Shown here piece after piece: positions 14,979 through 23,176 of a DNA stretch of 41,556 nucleotides (position 1 is its first letter; the number at the start of each line of letters is the position of its first letter). The translations under genes were made by a program, and so were the position numbers. Origin of the DNA: Sphingomonas elodea ATCC 31461 (GTDB lineage Bacteria; Pseudomonadota; Alphaproteobacteria; Sphingomonadales; Sphingomonadaceae); contig NZ_AGFU01000029.1 in the NCBI RefSeq assembly GCF_000226955.1, positions 1-41,556 of the forward strand. Reading direction: 5' to 3'. Under the pieces are notes generated by a model. The model did no database searches. It saw only the letters and a program-made list of their open reading frames with translations, and was not told where the DNA came from.

Positions 14979-17743
14979 ACGAGCGCCCCCGCCTCCAGCT
15001 CGATCGCCGCGGGCCTGCCGAACAGATAGCCCTGCGCCTCGGCACAGCCCTCCCGCATCAGCAGGTCGCGCTGGGCATCGGTCTCCAATCCTTCCGCCAG
15101 CACCGGGATCGAGAGGCTGCGCCCCAGTGCCAGGATCGCGCGGATGATCGCCCGCGCCTGCTCGCTGCGTTCGGATTCGGCAAGGAACGACTTGTCGATC
15201 TTGATCTTGTCGAACGGGAAGGAATGGAGCGTGTCGAGCGAGGAATAGCCGGTGCCGAAATCGTCCATCGCCACCCGTACGCCCAGCGCCTTGATCCGGC
15301 GCAGGCTGTGCAGCGCACGCGCCTTGTCGGCGATGAGGGCGGTTTCGGTGATCTCGAGCTCGAGCCGCGTCGGCGCCAGGCCGGTCTCCACCAGGATTTC
15401 GGTGATGATCTCGGGCAGATCGGGTTTCAGCAGCTGCACCGGCGAAAGATTGACGGCGACCTTGTGGCCCACAGGCCAGGCCGCTGCCTCGGCGCAGGCG
15501 GTTCGCAGCACCCATTCTCCCAGCCGGATGATCTCGCCGGTTTCTTCCGCGATCGGGATGAAGTCCATCGGCGGAATGCCGCCCAGCTTCGGGTGCGCCC
15601 AGCGCAGCAGCGCCTCATAGCCGACCAGCTGGTCGTCGCGCAGCGAGCGCTGGGGCTGGTAGAGCAGCCGCAGTTCCCCCCGGGCCGCGGCATAGCGAAG
15701 GTCGTTGGCGATGACGCGGCGGTGCCGCGCCTGCTCGTCCATACCCGGCTCGTAATAGCAGATCCGCTCGGCGAAATCGCCCTTGGCGCGGTACATGGCG
15801 AGATCGGCATTGTTGAGCAGTGCCTCGCGATCGGCGGCGTCGCCGGGAAACACCGCCACGCCCATGCTGGCGCCGATCGCCAAGGATCCGTGCGCGGCGA
15901 ACCCGCTGAAGATGCACGCCTCCAGCCGGGCGACGAACGCCTCCAGCTCGGCCGGATGCTCGTAGCGCTTGGCGACGGCGAACTCGTCGCCGCCCATGCG
16001 CGCGGCGATCTCATGCTCTTGCAGCAGGGACTGGAGCGCATGGCCCATTTCGCGCAGCACCCGGTCGCCTTCGGCATGCCCCAGCGAATCGTTGATTTCC
16101 TTGAAGCGATCGAGGTCGATCGCGACCACCGCCAGCCGGGTACCGCCACCCTCCGTCCGCGCCATCTCCGCGTCGAGCCAGCTATGGAACTGCACCCGGT
16201 TGGGCAGGCCGGTGAGCGCGTCATGCAGCGCCATGTGCGCGATCCGCGCCTCGGACCGGCGGCGCTCGCTGATATCCTCGAAGGTCGTCACCCAGCCGCC
16301 GCCGGGCAGCCTGCGACTGTCGATCGAAAGGACGAAGTCGGTGCCGTATTCCGCAACGATGCGCGGATCTGCGCCGTCTTCGAGCGAGGCGAGGATGCGG
16401 GCCGCGCCCTCCTCTACGCGCGCGAGCGGAAGCGCCGCCCCTACCCGCGCCTCCAGCGCCGTCCGCGTTACCTCGAGGAGCGTGAGACCCGGCGGGCAGC
16501 TGCCCGGCTGCAAGCGCCACAACTTGAGGAACCGGTCGTTACGCAGGATCAGCCGTTGCCCCGAATCGAACAGACACAGCCCCTGGTGCATGTGCTCCAG
16601 CGCCGCATCGCGGTGGCGCTGGGCCTCGGCGATGCGGTCCTGGTCCAGCTTGGCCTGGGTCATGTCGCGGGTGATCTTGGCGAAGCCGAGCAGGCGCCCC
16701 TGCTCGTCCGCCATCCGCTCGATCGTGACGTGGGCCCAGAATCGGGACCCGTCCTTGCGAAGGCGCCAGCCTTCGCCGATGAACTTGCCCGTCGCGATCG
16801 CGGTGGCAAGTGCGGTGTCGGCGGCGCCGGCGGCCCGGTCCTCCGGCGTGTAGAAACGCGAGAGATGGCTGCCGACGGCCTCCGCCTCGCTATATCCCTT
16901 CAACCGGGCCGCGCCCGTATTCCAGTTGCAGACACGGCCCTGCGCATCGAGCATGTACAAGGCGCAGTCCGAAATGCCCTTGGCGAGGATGCTGAACTGG
17001 CGCTCGCTGGCCGCAATGGCCGCCCGTGCCCGGCGGGCGATCGCCCAGCTGCCCAGGCACACCGCCAGCAACGCCACCGTGATCACCGCCAGCACGACCG
17101 ACATGGTGCGCGGCGATAGGTTGCCGCCGGCGATCTCGCGCTGCCAGGGAATCAGCTGGATCGCAGTCATGCCGGTGAAGTGCAGGCTCACCACCGCCAC
17201 CGCCATCAGGCACGCGGCAGCAAGGCCGGATCGCACCGAGGAACGACGCACGGCCAGGGTCAGCGCCGGCACGAACGGGATCGCCCCCAGCAGGATCGAC
17301 AGCGCGACATAGCCGATATTCCATCGGATCCGCGCCGGCATCTCGAGCGCGGCCATGCCGATATAATGCATGAGACCGATCCCGGTCATCGCGGTCAGGG
17401 CAGCCAGTGCCAGCACGCCCCGGCCACGCTTCCGCCCCACCATCTGGAAGACGGCCAGCATCGCGCCGGCGACGATCGACAGCGAGCCGGCCGATGGCGC
17501 GAGCGCGAAGCCGAACTGGAACCCCGGATCATAGCCCAGCATCGCGATGAAGTGCGTCGCCCAGATGCCGAACGCCGTCGCCAGCGCGCCCGCGATCCTC
17601 CAGCCCTGCATATTGCGAGGTGTGCGTACTCCCTGTCGCACCATCAGCACAGCGGTCATCGTAGTCAGAAGGCACATGGCAGCGGCCAGTGCGACGAGCC
17701 GCAGATCGTGCTGCCTGGTGATGCAATAAGCGATGGCGAACAT
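14963..17743 (-). CDS. MHYT-PAS-PAS-GGDEF-EAL cyclic-di-GMP protein
   Basis: 926 residues. Seven membrane helices form an MHYT sensor (about 5-240) with three motif copies (THFIAM, MHYIGM, LHFTGM), proposed in the family to bind copper and sense oxygen, CO or NO. Two PAS-like domains follow (about 245-360 and 380-495), then GGDEF (about 500-665, intact GGDEF near 584) and EAL (about 685-920, intact EALLRW, DDFGTGYSS and KIDKSF). The allosteric RxxD site before GGDEF is absent (it reads QEHE), so any cyclase activity would escape that feedback. Both catalytic signatures look intact, so the net direction is undecided. ATG at 17743 has GAGG upstream. It interrupts the pectin block without an obvious operon partner. 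Confidence 0.9.
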   Translation of the reverse strand: MFAIAYCITRQHDLRLVALAAAMCLLTTMTAVLMVRQGVRTPRNMQGWRIAGALATAFGIWATHFIAMLGYDPGFQFGFALAPSAGSLSIVAGAMLAVFQMVGRKRGRGVLALAALTAMTGIGLMHYIGMAALEMPARIRWNIGYVALSILLGAIPFVPALTLAVRRSSVRSGLAAACLMAVAVVSLHFTGMTAIQLIPWQREIAGGNLSPRTMSVVLAVITVALLAVCLGSWAIARRARAAIAASERQFSILAKGISDCALYMLDAQGRVCNWNTGAARLKGYSEAEAVGSHLSRFYTPEDRAAGAADTALATAIATGKFIGEGWRLRKDGSRFWAHVTIERMADEQGRLLGFAKITRDMTQAKLDQDRIAEAQRHRDAALEHMHQGLCLFDSGQRLILRNDRFLKLWRLQPGSCPPGLTLLEVTRTALEARVGAALPLARVEEGAARILASLEDGADPRIVAEYGTDFVLSIDSRRLPGGGWVTTFEDISERRRSEARIAHMALHDALTGLPNRVQFHSWLDAEMARTEGGGTRLAVVAIDLDRFKEINDSLGHAEGDRVLREMGHALQSLLQEHEIAARMGGDEFAVAKRYEHPAELEAFVARLEACIFSGFAAHGSLAIGASMGVAVFPGDAADREALLNNADLAMYRAKGDFAERICYYEPGMDEQARHRRVIANDLRYAAARGELRLLYQPQRSLRDDQLVGYEALLRWAHPKLGGIPPMDFIPIAEETGEIIRLGEWVLRTACAEAAAWPVGHKVAVNLSPVQLLKPDLPEIITEILVETGLAPTRLELEITETALIADKARALHSLRRIKALGVRVAMDDFGTGYSSLDTLHSFPFDKIKIDKSFLAESERSEQARAIIRAILALGRSLSIPVLAEGLETDAQRDLLMREGCAEAQGYLFGRPAAIELEAGALVQALG

Positions 17744-17877
17744 GGTACCTCGTAGAGCGTCCCCCTCCGCTACGCCCGATAAGTTAACATATGTACTTGA
17801 GGTGGAACGACTTTGAGCAAGACGCCGGGCGCCGCGCCAGCATCTTCCTGCCCAATTTGGGGGTCGGGGAGCAGGCC

Positions 17878-20574
17878 CTACTCCCCTGCCCCGCCGCGCG
17901 GCGGATGCGGCGTGCCGCGATCGAGGGCGGCTGGTATGAGGGCGAGGTTCTGGATCGCGGCGAGCCCCCATTGCGACGCGGCATTGGTGGAGATGCCCGG
18001 CCACTCCACCCCGCCCCCCGGCAGCGCCCGACGGGGATCCGCGAGGGTGAGACCAAGGCCGGCGTCGCCGGACAGGAACTCCTCCGCAGCACGAGCCGCC
18101 AGTGCCACATCCCCGGCGGCGTGGGCTGCCGTGGCGGTAAGCCGCGAATGCGCCTCCCGCAGGTTGCGCGGGCCGAACGGTGCTCCCCACTTGGCCAGCC
18201 AGTCCGTCTTCGGGGCATTGTACCATCGACAATAGTCGAGCCACGCGGCGCGATAGCGCGGCACGTCGAACAGGCGGAGAAGTTCGGCGTTGATCTCCAC
18301 GGCCCCGAACACGGCGTTCAGGTGCGAGAGTTGGATCTTCGCGCCCCGATCGAGAAAGCGGCCGCTTGCAAGATCATAGGGCGCGCTGCCGGTCAGCCAG
18401 CCACGCGGCAGGCGGCCGATGCTGTCCATGCCGGCGATGATCCTATCGCGCCATTTCCGATCACCAGTACGTTCCCATTCGGTTAGCCATGCCCCTGCCA
18501 GCACCGCCCAGGTGGTGCCGAAGGTCATCTCGATCACCCCGTCGGGCAGCGCCTCGCGCGCCGCACCAGGCACCTTGCGCCCGATTTCGACGGTCTGCAG
18601 CGCCTGCTGCGACGTCGCCAGTGCCCGGAGAAGGTCGCCGGTGCGCTCGTCGGCGGTGAGATAGTAGAAGATCCGCCGATAACTGGCGTTGCTGACGCGC
18701 GGCTGCTTCGAGCTGTCACTCCAGTGCTGGACGCCGTGGCGGGTGCCCAGCCCCGCGAAGCGGCCGAGATGATAGACGTCGACTTCGCTGGTATGCCGTG
18801 TCATCGCCTCGGCAAGGCGGAACGCCTGCGCGTCGCGGCTGCGCAATGCGCTGTACCACAGCCACAGATCGGGCGAGAGCTCGCTGTTCGCCCAGGCAAA
18901 CCCGCCGATATCGTAGCGCCATTGATGCCGGTCGGGATCGTAGCTGTGCATCACATCGCCGTGATCCCAGAAGCCGTACCAGCTGCGCCGGTCCACCTCG
19001 CCGGCATAAAAATCGATCAGCCGGGCGAGTTGGTCCTCGATCGCCGCACGCATTGGTGTCGAGCGATCGGGAAGGCCCCAATCGCCGAACAGTCCGGCGG
19101 CGTGGAGCTGGGCAGGATCCGCCATCAGCCGCGGCGGTTCCGCGACCGTGGCGGCCAGCGACCGCAGATGATCGGTGGAAGGCGTGGCCGGGAACGCCCA
19201 TAGCATCAGCTCGCTGGTGCGCGCGATCCCCAACGGCGAATCCCACCCGGGCTCATAATCCTCATAGGTGATGGCGAGGCCTTGATTCTGCGCGTCATAG
19301 CCCTCCATGCCCATGGTGCCGTGATAGCGCCGCAGGTCCATCGGCTGGGCCCGCGGGGACCATAGCCATGCCGTAAGACGGGCAAGATCGCCGGCGGCAC
19401 CGTCGATCTCCAACTCGCTCGGATGGCGTTGCCAGAACCAGCGGGCGCCGATCGCCGCGCCGCCCCAGGGGGAACCGACATAGGCGAGGCCAGGCGCGCG
19501 TCGTCCTTCGTCGGCGTCGATCCATGCCATGTCCCCGGCGGTGCGCTTGGCAAGCGTGAAGCCGTTGGCGGAGAGCTGGCAGAGCCTGAAGCCGCCCCAC
19601 GCGGGAATCCGCTCGAGCAGCCCGGGCACCGGCGCGCGCATCTCCGTAAGCGGCGGCACGGCCTTCCCCGCAACCTGCGCCGCACGGAACGCGGCGCCGG
19701 GGTCGCGCCGAAGGCCGGTCAGCGGGCGGACAGCTTCGGCGAACATCGTCTCCGCGCCGGTTGCGACCCGGATGTGTCGATCATGCAGCGCGCCCCGCAT
19801 CGGCACCTGCGCCGAAATCCCGATACCCGTGACGAAGAACCTATCGGGATCAACATCATAGACGAGACTGTGGAAAAGTCGGGCGCCGCGCGAGCCGGCA
19901 TAGATTTCGATCCGCAGAGTGAACGGCAGCACATTATGGCCGGCACCGACATGCTTCCCGTCGATACGGACCACGGCGCGCACCGGTCCATGCTGCTCCA
20001 CATCGAGGCGCTCGACCTGACCGACCAGCGGAATACGGGGGCTGTCGACACGATCTGCGCACAACTCTGCGACCAGTCCGGTTGGGCCAAGCAGGATGCG
20101 CCCCCCCTCCCCTGTCGCAGCGATCGCCACGGCCCCTTTCCGCGCGATCCGCCAGCGTAGCGGGCCAGTATCGATCTCCACCACCTCCTCGGTCGACCGC
20201 ACGACCACCGGCGTCGCGGGCGCGGCCGGGGCGCCGGGTTGGACCCGGACCGACGCCGGCGCTTGGGAGGCGGCCGGGATTGCATGTCCGGTCCACTTAC
20301 GCGAGCCATCCGGCCACCGCGCCAGCGTCCAGCTTTGCAGGGGAAGCGCTTCCCCGGCCGCGGTGATCGCCTGGAGCGGTGTCCGGTCAGCCAGGGCCCC
20401 CTGCGGCCATGCGAGGCCGAAGGTTTGCCCCTCTACCTGTCCTGATGGGCTTGTCGCGTCGATCCAGGCGGCATCGGCGACGATCTTGCCTTGGCGGGGA
20501 AGGGGGACGGCAGCGAGGAGCGGACCGGCGGTTGCTGCTTGCAGTAGCGATCGGCGCCGTATGGCATGTTGCAC
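17878..20574 (-). CDS. Exo-rhamnogalacturonan lyase-like protein (PcRGLX/YetA-like, PL26-type), Tat-exported
   Basis: 898 residues with a twin-arginine signal (RRRSLLQAATAG, about 6-17), so exported folded to the periplasm. The order is an N-terminal RIFT-barrel-like segment (DATSPSGQVEGQTFGLAWPQG), a beta-sandwich region, and a C-terminal alpha/alpha barrel rich in Trp and Tyr (YGFWDHGDVMHSYD, WANSELSPDLWLWY, HHxxx-poor). This matches PcRGLX-type proteins that cleave the rhamnogalacturonan I backbone from its end. The GTG at 20574 with GGGAGAGG close upstream is the best start; no in-frame ATG precedes the signal. It is downstream of the DUF6250 gene on the same strand (69-base gap), probably co-transcribed. 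Exact activity is inferred from family likeness. Confidence 0.75.
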   Translation of the reverse strand: MQHAIRRRSLLQAATAGPLLAAVPLPRQGKIVADAAWIDATSPSGQVEGQTFGLAWPQGALADRTPLQAITAAGEALPLQSWTLARWPDGSRKWTGHAIPAASQAPASVRVQPGAPAAPATPVVVRSTEEVVEIDTGPLRWRIARKGAVAIAATGEGGRILLGPTGLVAELCADRVDSPRIPLVGQVERLDVEQHGPVRAVVRIDGKHVGAGHNVLPFTLRIEIYAGSRGARLFHSLVYDVDPDRFFVTGIGISAQVPMRGALHDRHIRVATGAETMFAEAVRPLTGLRRDPGAAFRAAQVAGKAVPPLTEMRAPVPGLLERIPAWGGFRLCQLSANGFTLAKRTAGDMAWIDADEGRRAPGLAYVGSPWGGAAIGARWFWQRHPSELEIDGAAGDLARLTAWLWSPRAQPMDLRRYHGTMGMEGYDAQNQGLAITYEDYEPGWDSPLGIARTSELMLWAFPATPSTDHLRSLAATVAEPPRLMADPAQLHAAGLFGDWGLPDRSTPMRAAIEDQLARLIDFYAGEVDRRSWYGFWDHGDVMHSYDPDRHQWRYDIGGFAWANSELSPDLWLWYSALRSRDAQAFRLAEAMTRHTSEVDVYHLGRFAGLGTRHGVQHWSDSSKQPRVSNASYRRIFYYLTADERTGDLLRALATSQQALQTVEIGRKVPGAAREALPDGVIEMTFGTTWAVLAGAWLTEWERTGDRKWRDRIIAGMDSIGRLPRGWLTGSAPYDLASGRFLDRGAKIQLSHLNAVFGAVEINAELLRLFDVPRYRAAWLDYCRWYNAPKTDWLAKWGAPFGPRNLREAHSRLTATAAHAAGDVALAARAAEEFLSGDAGLGLTLADPRRALPGGGVEWPGISTNAASQWGLAAIQNLALIPAALDRGTPHPPRGGAGE

Positions 20575-20611
20575 TGGCCTCTCCCGAAGAACCTGAATCG
20601 CCGATCGTTTT

Positions 20612-20638
20612 ACATTGTGATAGGTTAACCCACAATGT
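20612..20638. promoter_or_regulatory. Inverted repeat between the DUF6250 and rhamnogalacturonan lyase genes
   Basis: ACATTGTG (20612-20619) and CACAATGT (20631-20638) are perfect 8-base arms 11 bases apart, with the palindrome GGTTAACC (20623-20630) nested between them. The size suits a dimeric repressor. No T-run follows on either strand, so an operator or internal promoter is more likely than a terminator. Confidence 0.45.
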
Positions 20639-20643
20639 GAATA

Positions 20644-21375
20644 TTATCGGCCGAGTTGCCAGATGCGGAGACGCTCGACGCGCAAGTGACTCTGGGTGGT
20701 CCGCAAACCGAAATGCCCTTGGCGGTAGGGGTCCTGATCCTCCAGCAGGAAGCAGAGCCGCCCGTTCCGTAGCAGCGCGATATGGGAGCCGTTCGCGATC
20801 AACCGAAGATGCAGCGGCCGGTTGGCTTGCAGTAAGGTCTCAGGTGCACGGAGGTCATGTTGCGGCAGCAGCGGCCGGGTGCCCTGCTCTCCGACATAGC
20901 GCCGGAAGCGGGTCGTGCTGTTCCCGTTCCCACCGATCCCCGCATAATAGGTACGCAGCATGTCGTAGTCCGCGAAGGCACCGGTCCGAGGTTTGTAGAG
21001 GGCATTCCCGCCAGGAGCCTGGGGGTCCTGCGCCATCCAGAAACAGTTGACGTCGCTGACCCGGTCGTTGGGGCCGCCCTCAGCAACGGGGGTCACGACA
21101 TAGTCGATGGCGAGCGGGCCATGGAGGCGATGCCTGAACCACAGCGTGACGCCGGCCGGGACATCGATATCCAGCCTGCCATCGGCTGCAGCAATCCGTC
21201 CTGGACGCTCGCATTCCACAACCCAATTCGCGAGTCCGTCGCGGAAGTCGTCCCGGTGTACCAGACGCGCTGTCGAAGCGCGTGCGAGAGTGGGTGCGAT
21301 CAACGCAGCGGCGATAACGGTGCGCCGCCCGAGCATCCTCGCGCTCAGGTCGGCGACATCGATGGAAGCAGGCAT
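20644..21375 (-). CDS. DUF6250 domain protein, probable secreted pectin-related protein
   Basis: 243 residues from the ATG at 21375, which has GGGAGAAG upstream. Residues about 14-34 (MLGRRTVIAAALIAPTLARA) look like a signal peptide with a twin-arginine pair; ATG 21336 would start exactly there and is an alternative. The mature part is a concanavalin-like beta-sandwich with conserved FRDGLANWVVE, NCFWMAQDP, FRRYVGEQ and GHFGLRTTQSHL. DUF6250 proteins commonly occur with, or fused to, rhamnogalacturonan and other polysaccharide lyases. The next gene downstream is the rhamnogalacturonan lyase-like protein, so a role in substrate binding or cleavage of the same polymer is likely. No catalytic residue can be assigned. 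Confidence 0.72.
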   Translation of the reverse strand: MPASIDVADLSARMLGRRTVIAAALIAPTLARASTARLVHRDDFRDGLANWVVECERPGRIAAADGRLDIDVPAGVTLWFRHRLHGPLAIDYVVTPVAEGGPNDRVSDVNCFWMAQDPQAPGGNALYKPRTGAFADYDMLRTYYAGIGGNGNSTTRFRRYVGEQGTRPLLPQHDLRAPETLLQANRPLHLRLIANGSHIALLRNGRLCFLLEDQDPYRQGHFGLRTTQSHLRVERLRIWQLGR

Positions 21376-21501
21376 CTTCTCCCAATCTTCAAAAGAGAAA
21401 ATCTCACGCAAGGTTAGAGAGTTTCCTGATTCGTTACAGAGTTAATCGAGCTGCGGGCACACGGAAGAGAGCGGAAATGCACGAGTCGCGCGACATGCGG
21501 T

Positions 21502-21610
21502 GTTCCCATTGTGTCGACATGGCGTTCCTGAAGGGTCGAAGGCTGCGTTCCCGAAAGGTCGAAAGACCGTTCCCAAAGGGTCGATGGGTGTTCCCGATGG
21601 GTCGATAACC
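21502..21610 (+). repeat. Array of five iterons, about 22-base period
   Basis: GTTCC starts at 21502, 21524, 21547, 21569 and 21590, giving spacings of 22, 23, 22 and 21 bases, two helical turns each. The core reads GTTCCCGAAGGGTCGA with small changes; all five carry a GTCGA 11 or so bases after GTTCC. They lie 3' to repA and are the probable RepA-binding sites. Confidence 0.75.
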
Positions 21611-21722
21611 CATGCAAAGGTGCGGCAGAACGGCATGGTTCCGGGGCCGCGGGGCGGAACTTGAATCAGTTGGGTCCGACAGGCGACGGAAGAGGTTCAA
21701 ATTTCGATCACGTCGGCAAGCC

Positions 21723-21765
21723 CTTTCGGAAACGAAACCGGCACGCCCGACACTTCGGGAACGCA
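21723..21765 (-). repeat. Two inverted iteron copies next to the repA 3' end
   Basis: CTTTCGGAAACG (21723-21734) and CTTCGGGAACGCAG (21752-21765) are reverse complements of the iteron core GCGTTCCCGAAAG. They face the main array, the arrangement that in other plasmids supports handcuffing or copy control; here that is inference. Confidence 0.5.
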
Positions 21766-21777
21766 GCCGCGTCGCGC

Positions 21778-22956
21778 TCATCGGAGCTGATGCTTGTGCC
21801 GGGCGTGCCATTGGCGAACGAAGCCGATGAACGCGTTCTGGTAGTTTGCCGGCGTCCGCGCGGGATCCGCCTCTACCCAGTCGCGGAATTGGCGGTGCAG
21901 TTCCTGATAGTCCCATCCCGGACATTCGCGGCGGAGAAGCTCCAGCGTGGCGTCGGCAACCATGCCGCTGGTGCCGCGCGTAGCCAGGCTGGTGAGCGAA
22001 CGGCGGATCAGCGCGCGCGCGTCCGCGTCGATCGGCACATCTTCCGCCGGTGTATTGGCGGCAGGCGCGTGCGCGCGGTGCGTGGCGGTGCGGTTCGAGG
22101 CAGGCGGCGTCCCCTCCCCTTCCGACCGGCGACGCATCCGCAGGCTCGGCTCGCGCTTGCCCGCCGGGGTTTCCAGGGTGAGCGCATAGCCGGGCAGTTC
22201 GTCGCGTTCGACGATCTTGGCGATCTCGAACTTGAATCGGCGGTACTGCCCCTCCGCCCCTGACTTCTCGAAAAGGGTGGGCATGGAGATTGCAAATCCG
22301 GTCTCCCCTGCTCCGCCCGCATGCTTCCGCGCAACCTTGTAAAGCCAACGCTCGCGTCCGCCGGTCAGGTCAAAATAGGCGCGGTCGATGGACAGCACGC
22401 CGCCGGTCATCAGCACGCCTTCGTAGAACCAGTTGGACAACTCGATGGTCATACCCCGCGACCGCTCCGTCTTCTCGTCGACCAGTTGGGTCCAGCCGTC
22501 GAGCCAGCTGAAGGTCGCCTCACGACGGTTCTCGGCTCGGATGTTGGTCTTGATCGTGGTTGCGACGAGCCGGTCCAGCGCTTGTCCGAGCAGTTCATAG
22601 GCCCGGCCGGTGGTCGGCCGCCCGATCGCACGCAGAAGGTCGTAGGGCATCAGATGGAGCTTGCGTGGAATGTCATTGCGTCCGCGCCGAGCCATGTCGG
22701 CGAGCACGCTCGCGCAGTAGATCAGGATGTCGGCATCCCAGATCGTCGCCATGCCGTAGTCGGGATTTGCCGAGACATGGACCCAGAGCTTGCCGTCCGG
22801 GCTCTTGTAGTCGATCGGCTTCACGCGCTTGGTCTTGGCGAGGCTGAAGAAGGGGCGTTCCATCATCTCGCGCTGGTCGCGCAGCGGCATGTCCGCGAGA
22901 TAGGGAAGGAAAAGGTCGAACTGCTCGGGGATCGACTTGCGATCAGCTTGGGTCAT
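21778..22956 (-). CDS. repA: Replication initiator protein RepA (RPA family)
   Basis: 392 residues. The N-terminus (ERPFFSLAKTKRVKPIDY, then WDADILIYCAS) and the middle (RAIGRPTTGRAYELLGQALDRL; SLDGW-like SWLDGWTQLV; SIDRAYFDLTGGRERWLYKVARKHAG) match the RPA-type plasmid initiators common on sphingomonad and other alphaproteobacterial plasmids. Two winged-helix regions would bind the iterons and open the origin. The C-terminal third, after about residue 270, is a low-complexity linker followed by a helical tail. ATG 22956 has GAGG upstream. It is the last gene of a minus-strand parA-parB-repA series, separated from parB by 220 bases containing three parS-like sites, so it can be transcribed independently and perhaps under ParB influence. 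Confidence 0.93.
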   Translation of the reverse strand: MTQADRKSIPEQFDLFLPYLADMPLRDQREMMERPFFSLAKTKRVKPIDYKSPDGKLWVHVSANPDYGMATIWDADILIYCASVLADMARRGRNDIPRKLHLMPYDLLRAIGRPTTGRAYELLGQALDRLVATTIKTNIRAENRREATFSWLDGWTQLVDEKTERSRGMTIELSNWFYEGVLMTGGVLSIDRAYFDLTGGRERWLYKVARKHAGGAGETGFAISMPTLFEKSGAEGQYRRFKFEIAKIVERDELPGYALTLETPAGKREPSLRMRRRSEGEGTPPASNRTATHRAHAPAANTPAEDVPIDADARALIRRSLTSLATRGTSGMVADATLELLRRECPGWDYQELHRQFRDWVEADPARTPANYQNAFIGFVRQWHARHKHQLR

Positions 22957-22985
22957 GCTGCCTCGGCTTGGCGGGCGGGGAGGGT

Positions 22986-23001
22986 GTTTCCCGGGGGAAA
23001 C
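22986..23001. promoter_or_regulatory. parS-like palindrome, copy 1
   Basis: GTTTCCC-GG-GGGAAAC, 7-base perfect arms, 30 bases upstream of the repA start codon. The outer GTTTC/GAAAC is the same as in the canonical chromosomal parS (GTTTCACGTGAAAC); the centre differs. It sits where it could affect repA transcription. Confidence 0.65.
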
Positions 23002-23118
23002 GGATGGTTACTGGGGGTAGCGGACGGCGTTTGGGGGGGGCGGAGATAGTCGTTTGGGCACCCGGGCAACCGCCAGCGGCTCGCGCTGTCACCGACCCTG
23101 ACAAATCGCGTCGGCGGC

Positions 23119-23134
23119 GTTTCCCCGGGAAAAC
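23119..23134. promoter_or_regulatory. parS-like palindrome, copy 2
   Basis: GTTTCCC-CG-GGAAAAC, one arm mismatch, 133 bases from copy 1. Same outer half-sites as the other two copies. Confidence 0.62.
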
Positions 23135-23156
23135 ACCGCTTGGCCCGATCGCCGCG

Positions 23157-23172
23157 GTTTCCCCAGGGAAAC
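23157..23172. promoter_or_regulatory. parS-like palindrome, copy 3
   Basis: GTTTCCC-CA-GGGAAAC, perfect 7-base arms, ending 4 bases before the parB stop codon and 38 bases from copy 2. Three copies in under 190 bases next to parB make a centromere the best reading. Confidence 0.65.
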
Positions 23173-23176
23173 GGCA

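Larger units (their letters stand above)
21376..21777. other. Putative replication origin region
   Basis: A 402-base gene-free stretch downstream of repA. The side near 21390-21450 is AT-rich, the middle holds five direct iterons, and the side near repA holds two inverted iteron copies. I see no perfect DnaA box (TTATNCACA) on either strand. The combination of initiator gene, iterons and AT-rich flank is the usual layout of a theta-type plasmid origin. Confidence 0.6.

Noticed and set aside
21502-21610. A CRISPR-like array
   Set aside because: Repeats are about 16-22 bases, contiguous without variable spacers, and next to repA; they are iterons. No CRISPR array was seen elsewhere.
21376-21777. 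DnaA boxes in the origin region
   Set aside because: No perfect TTATNCACA on either strand; only iterons and an AT-rich flank are supported.
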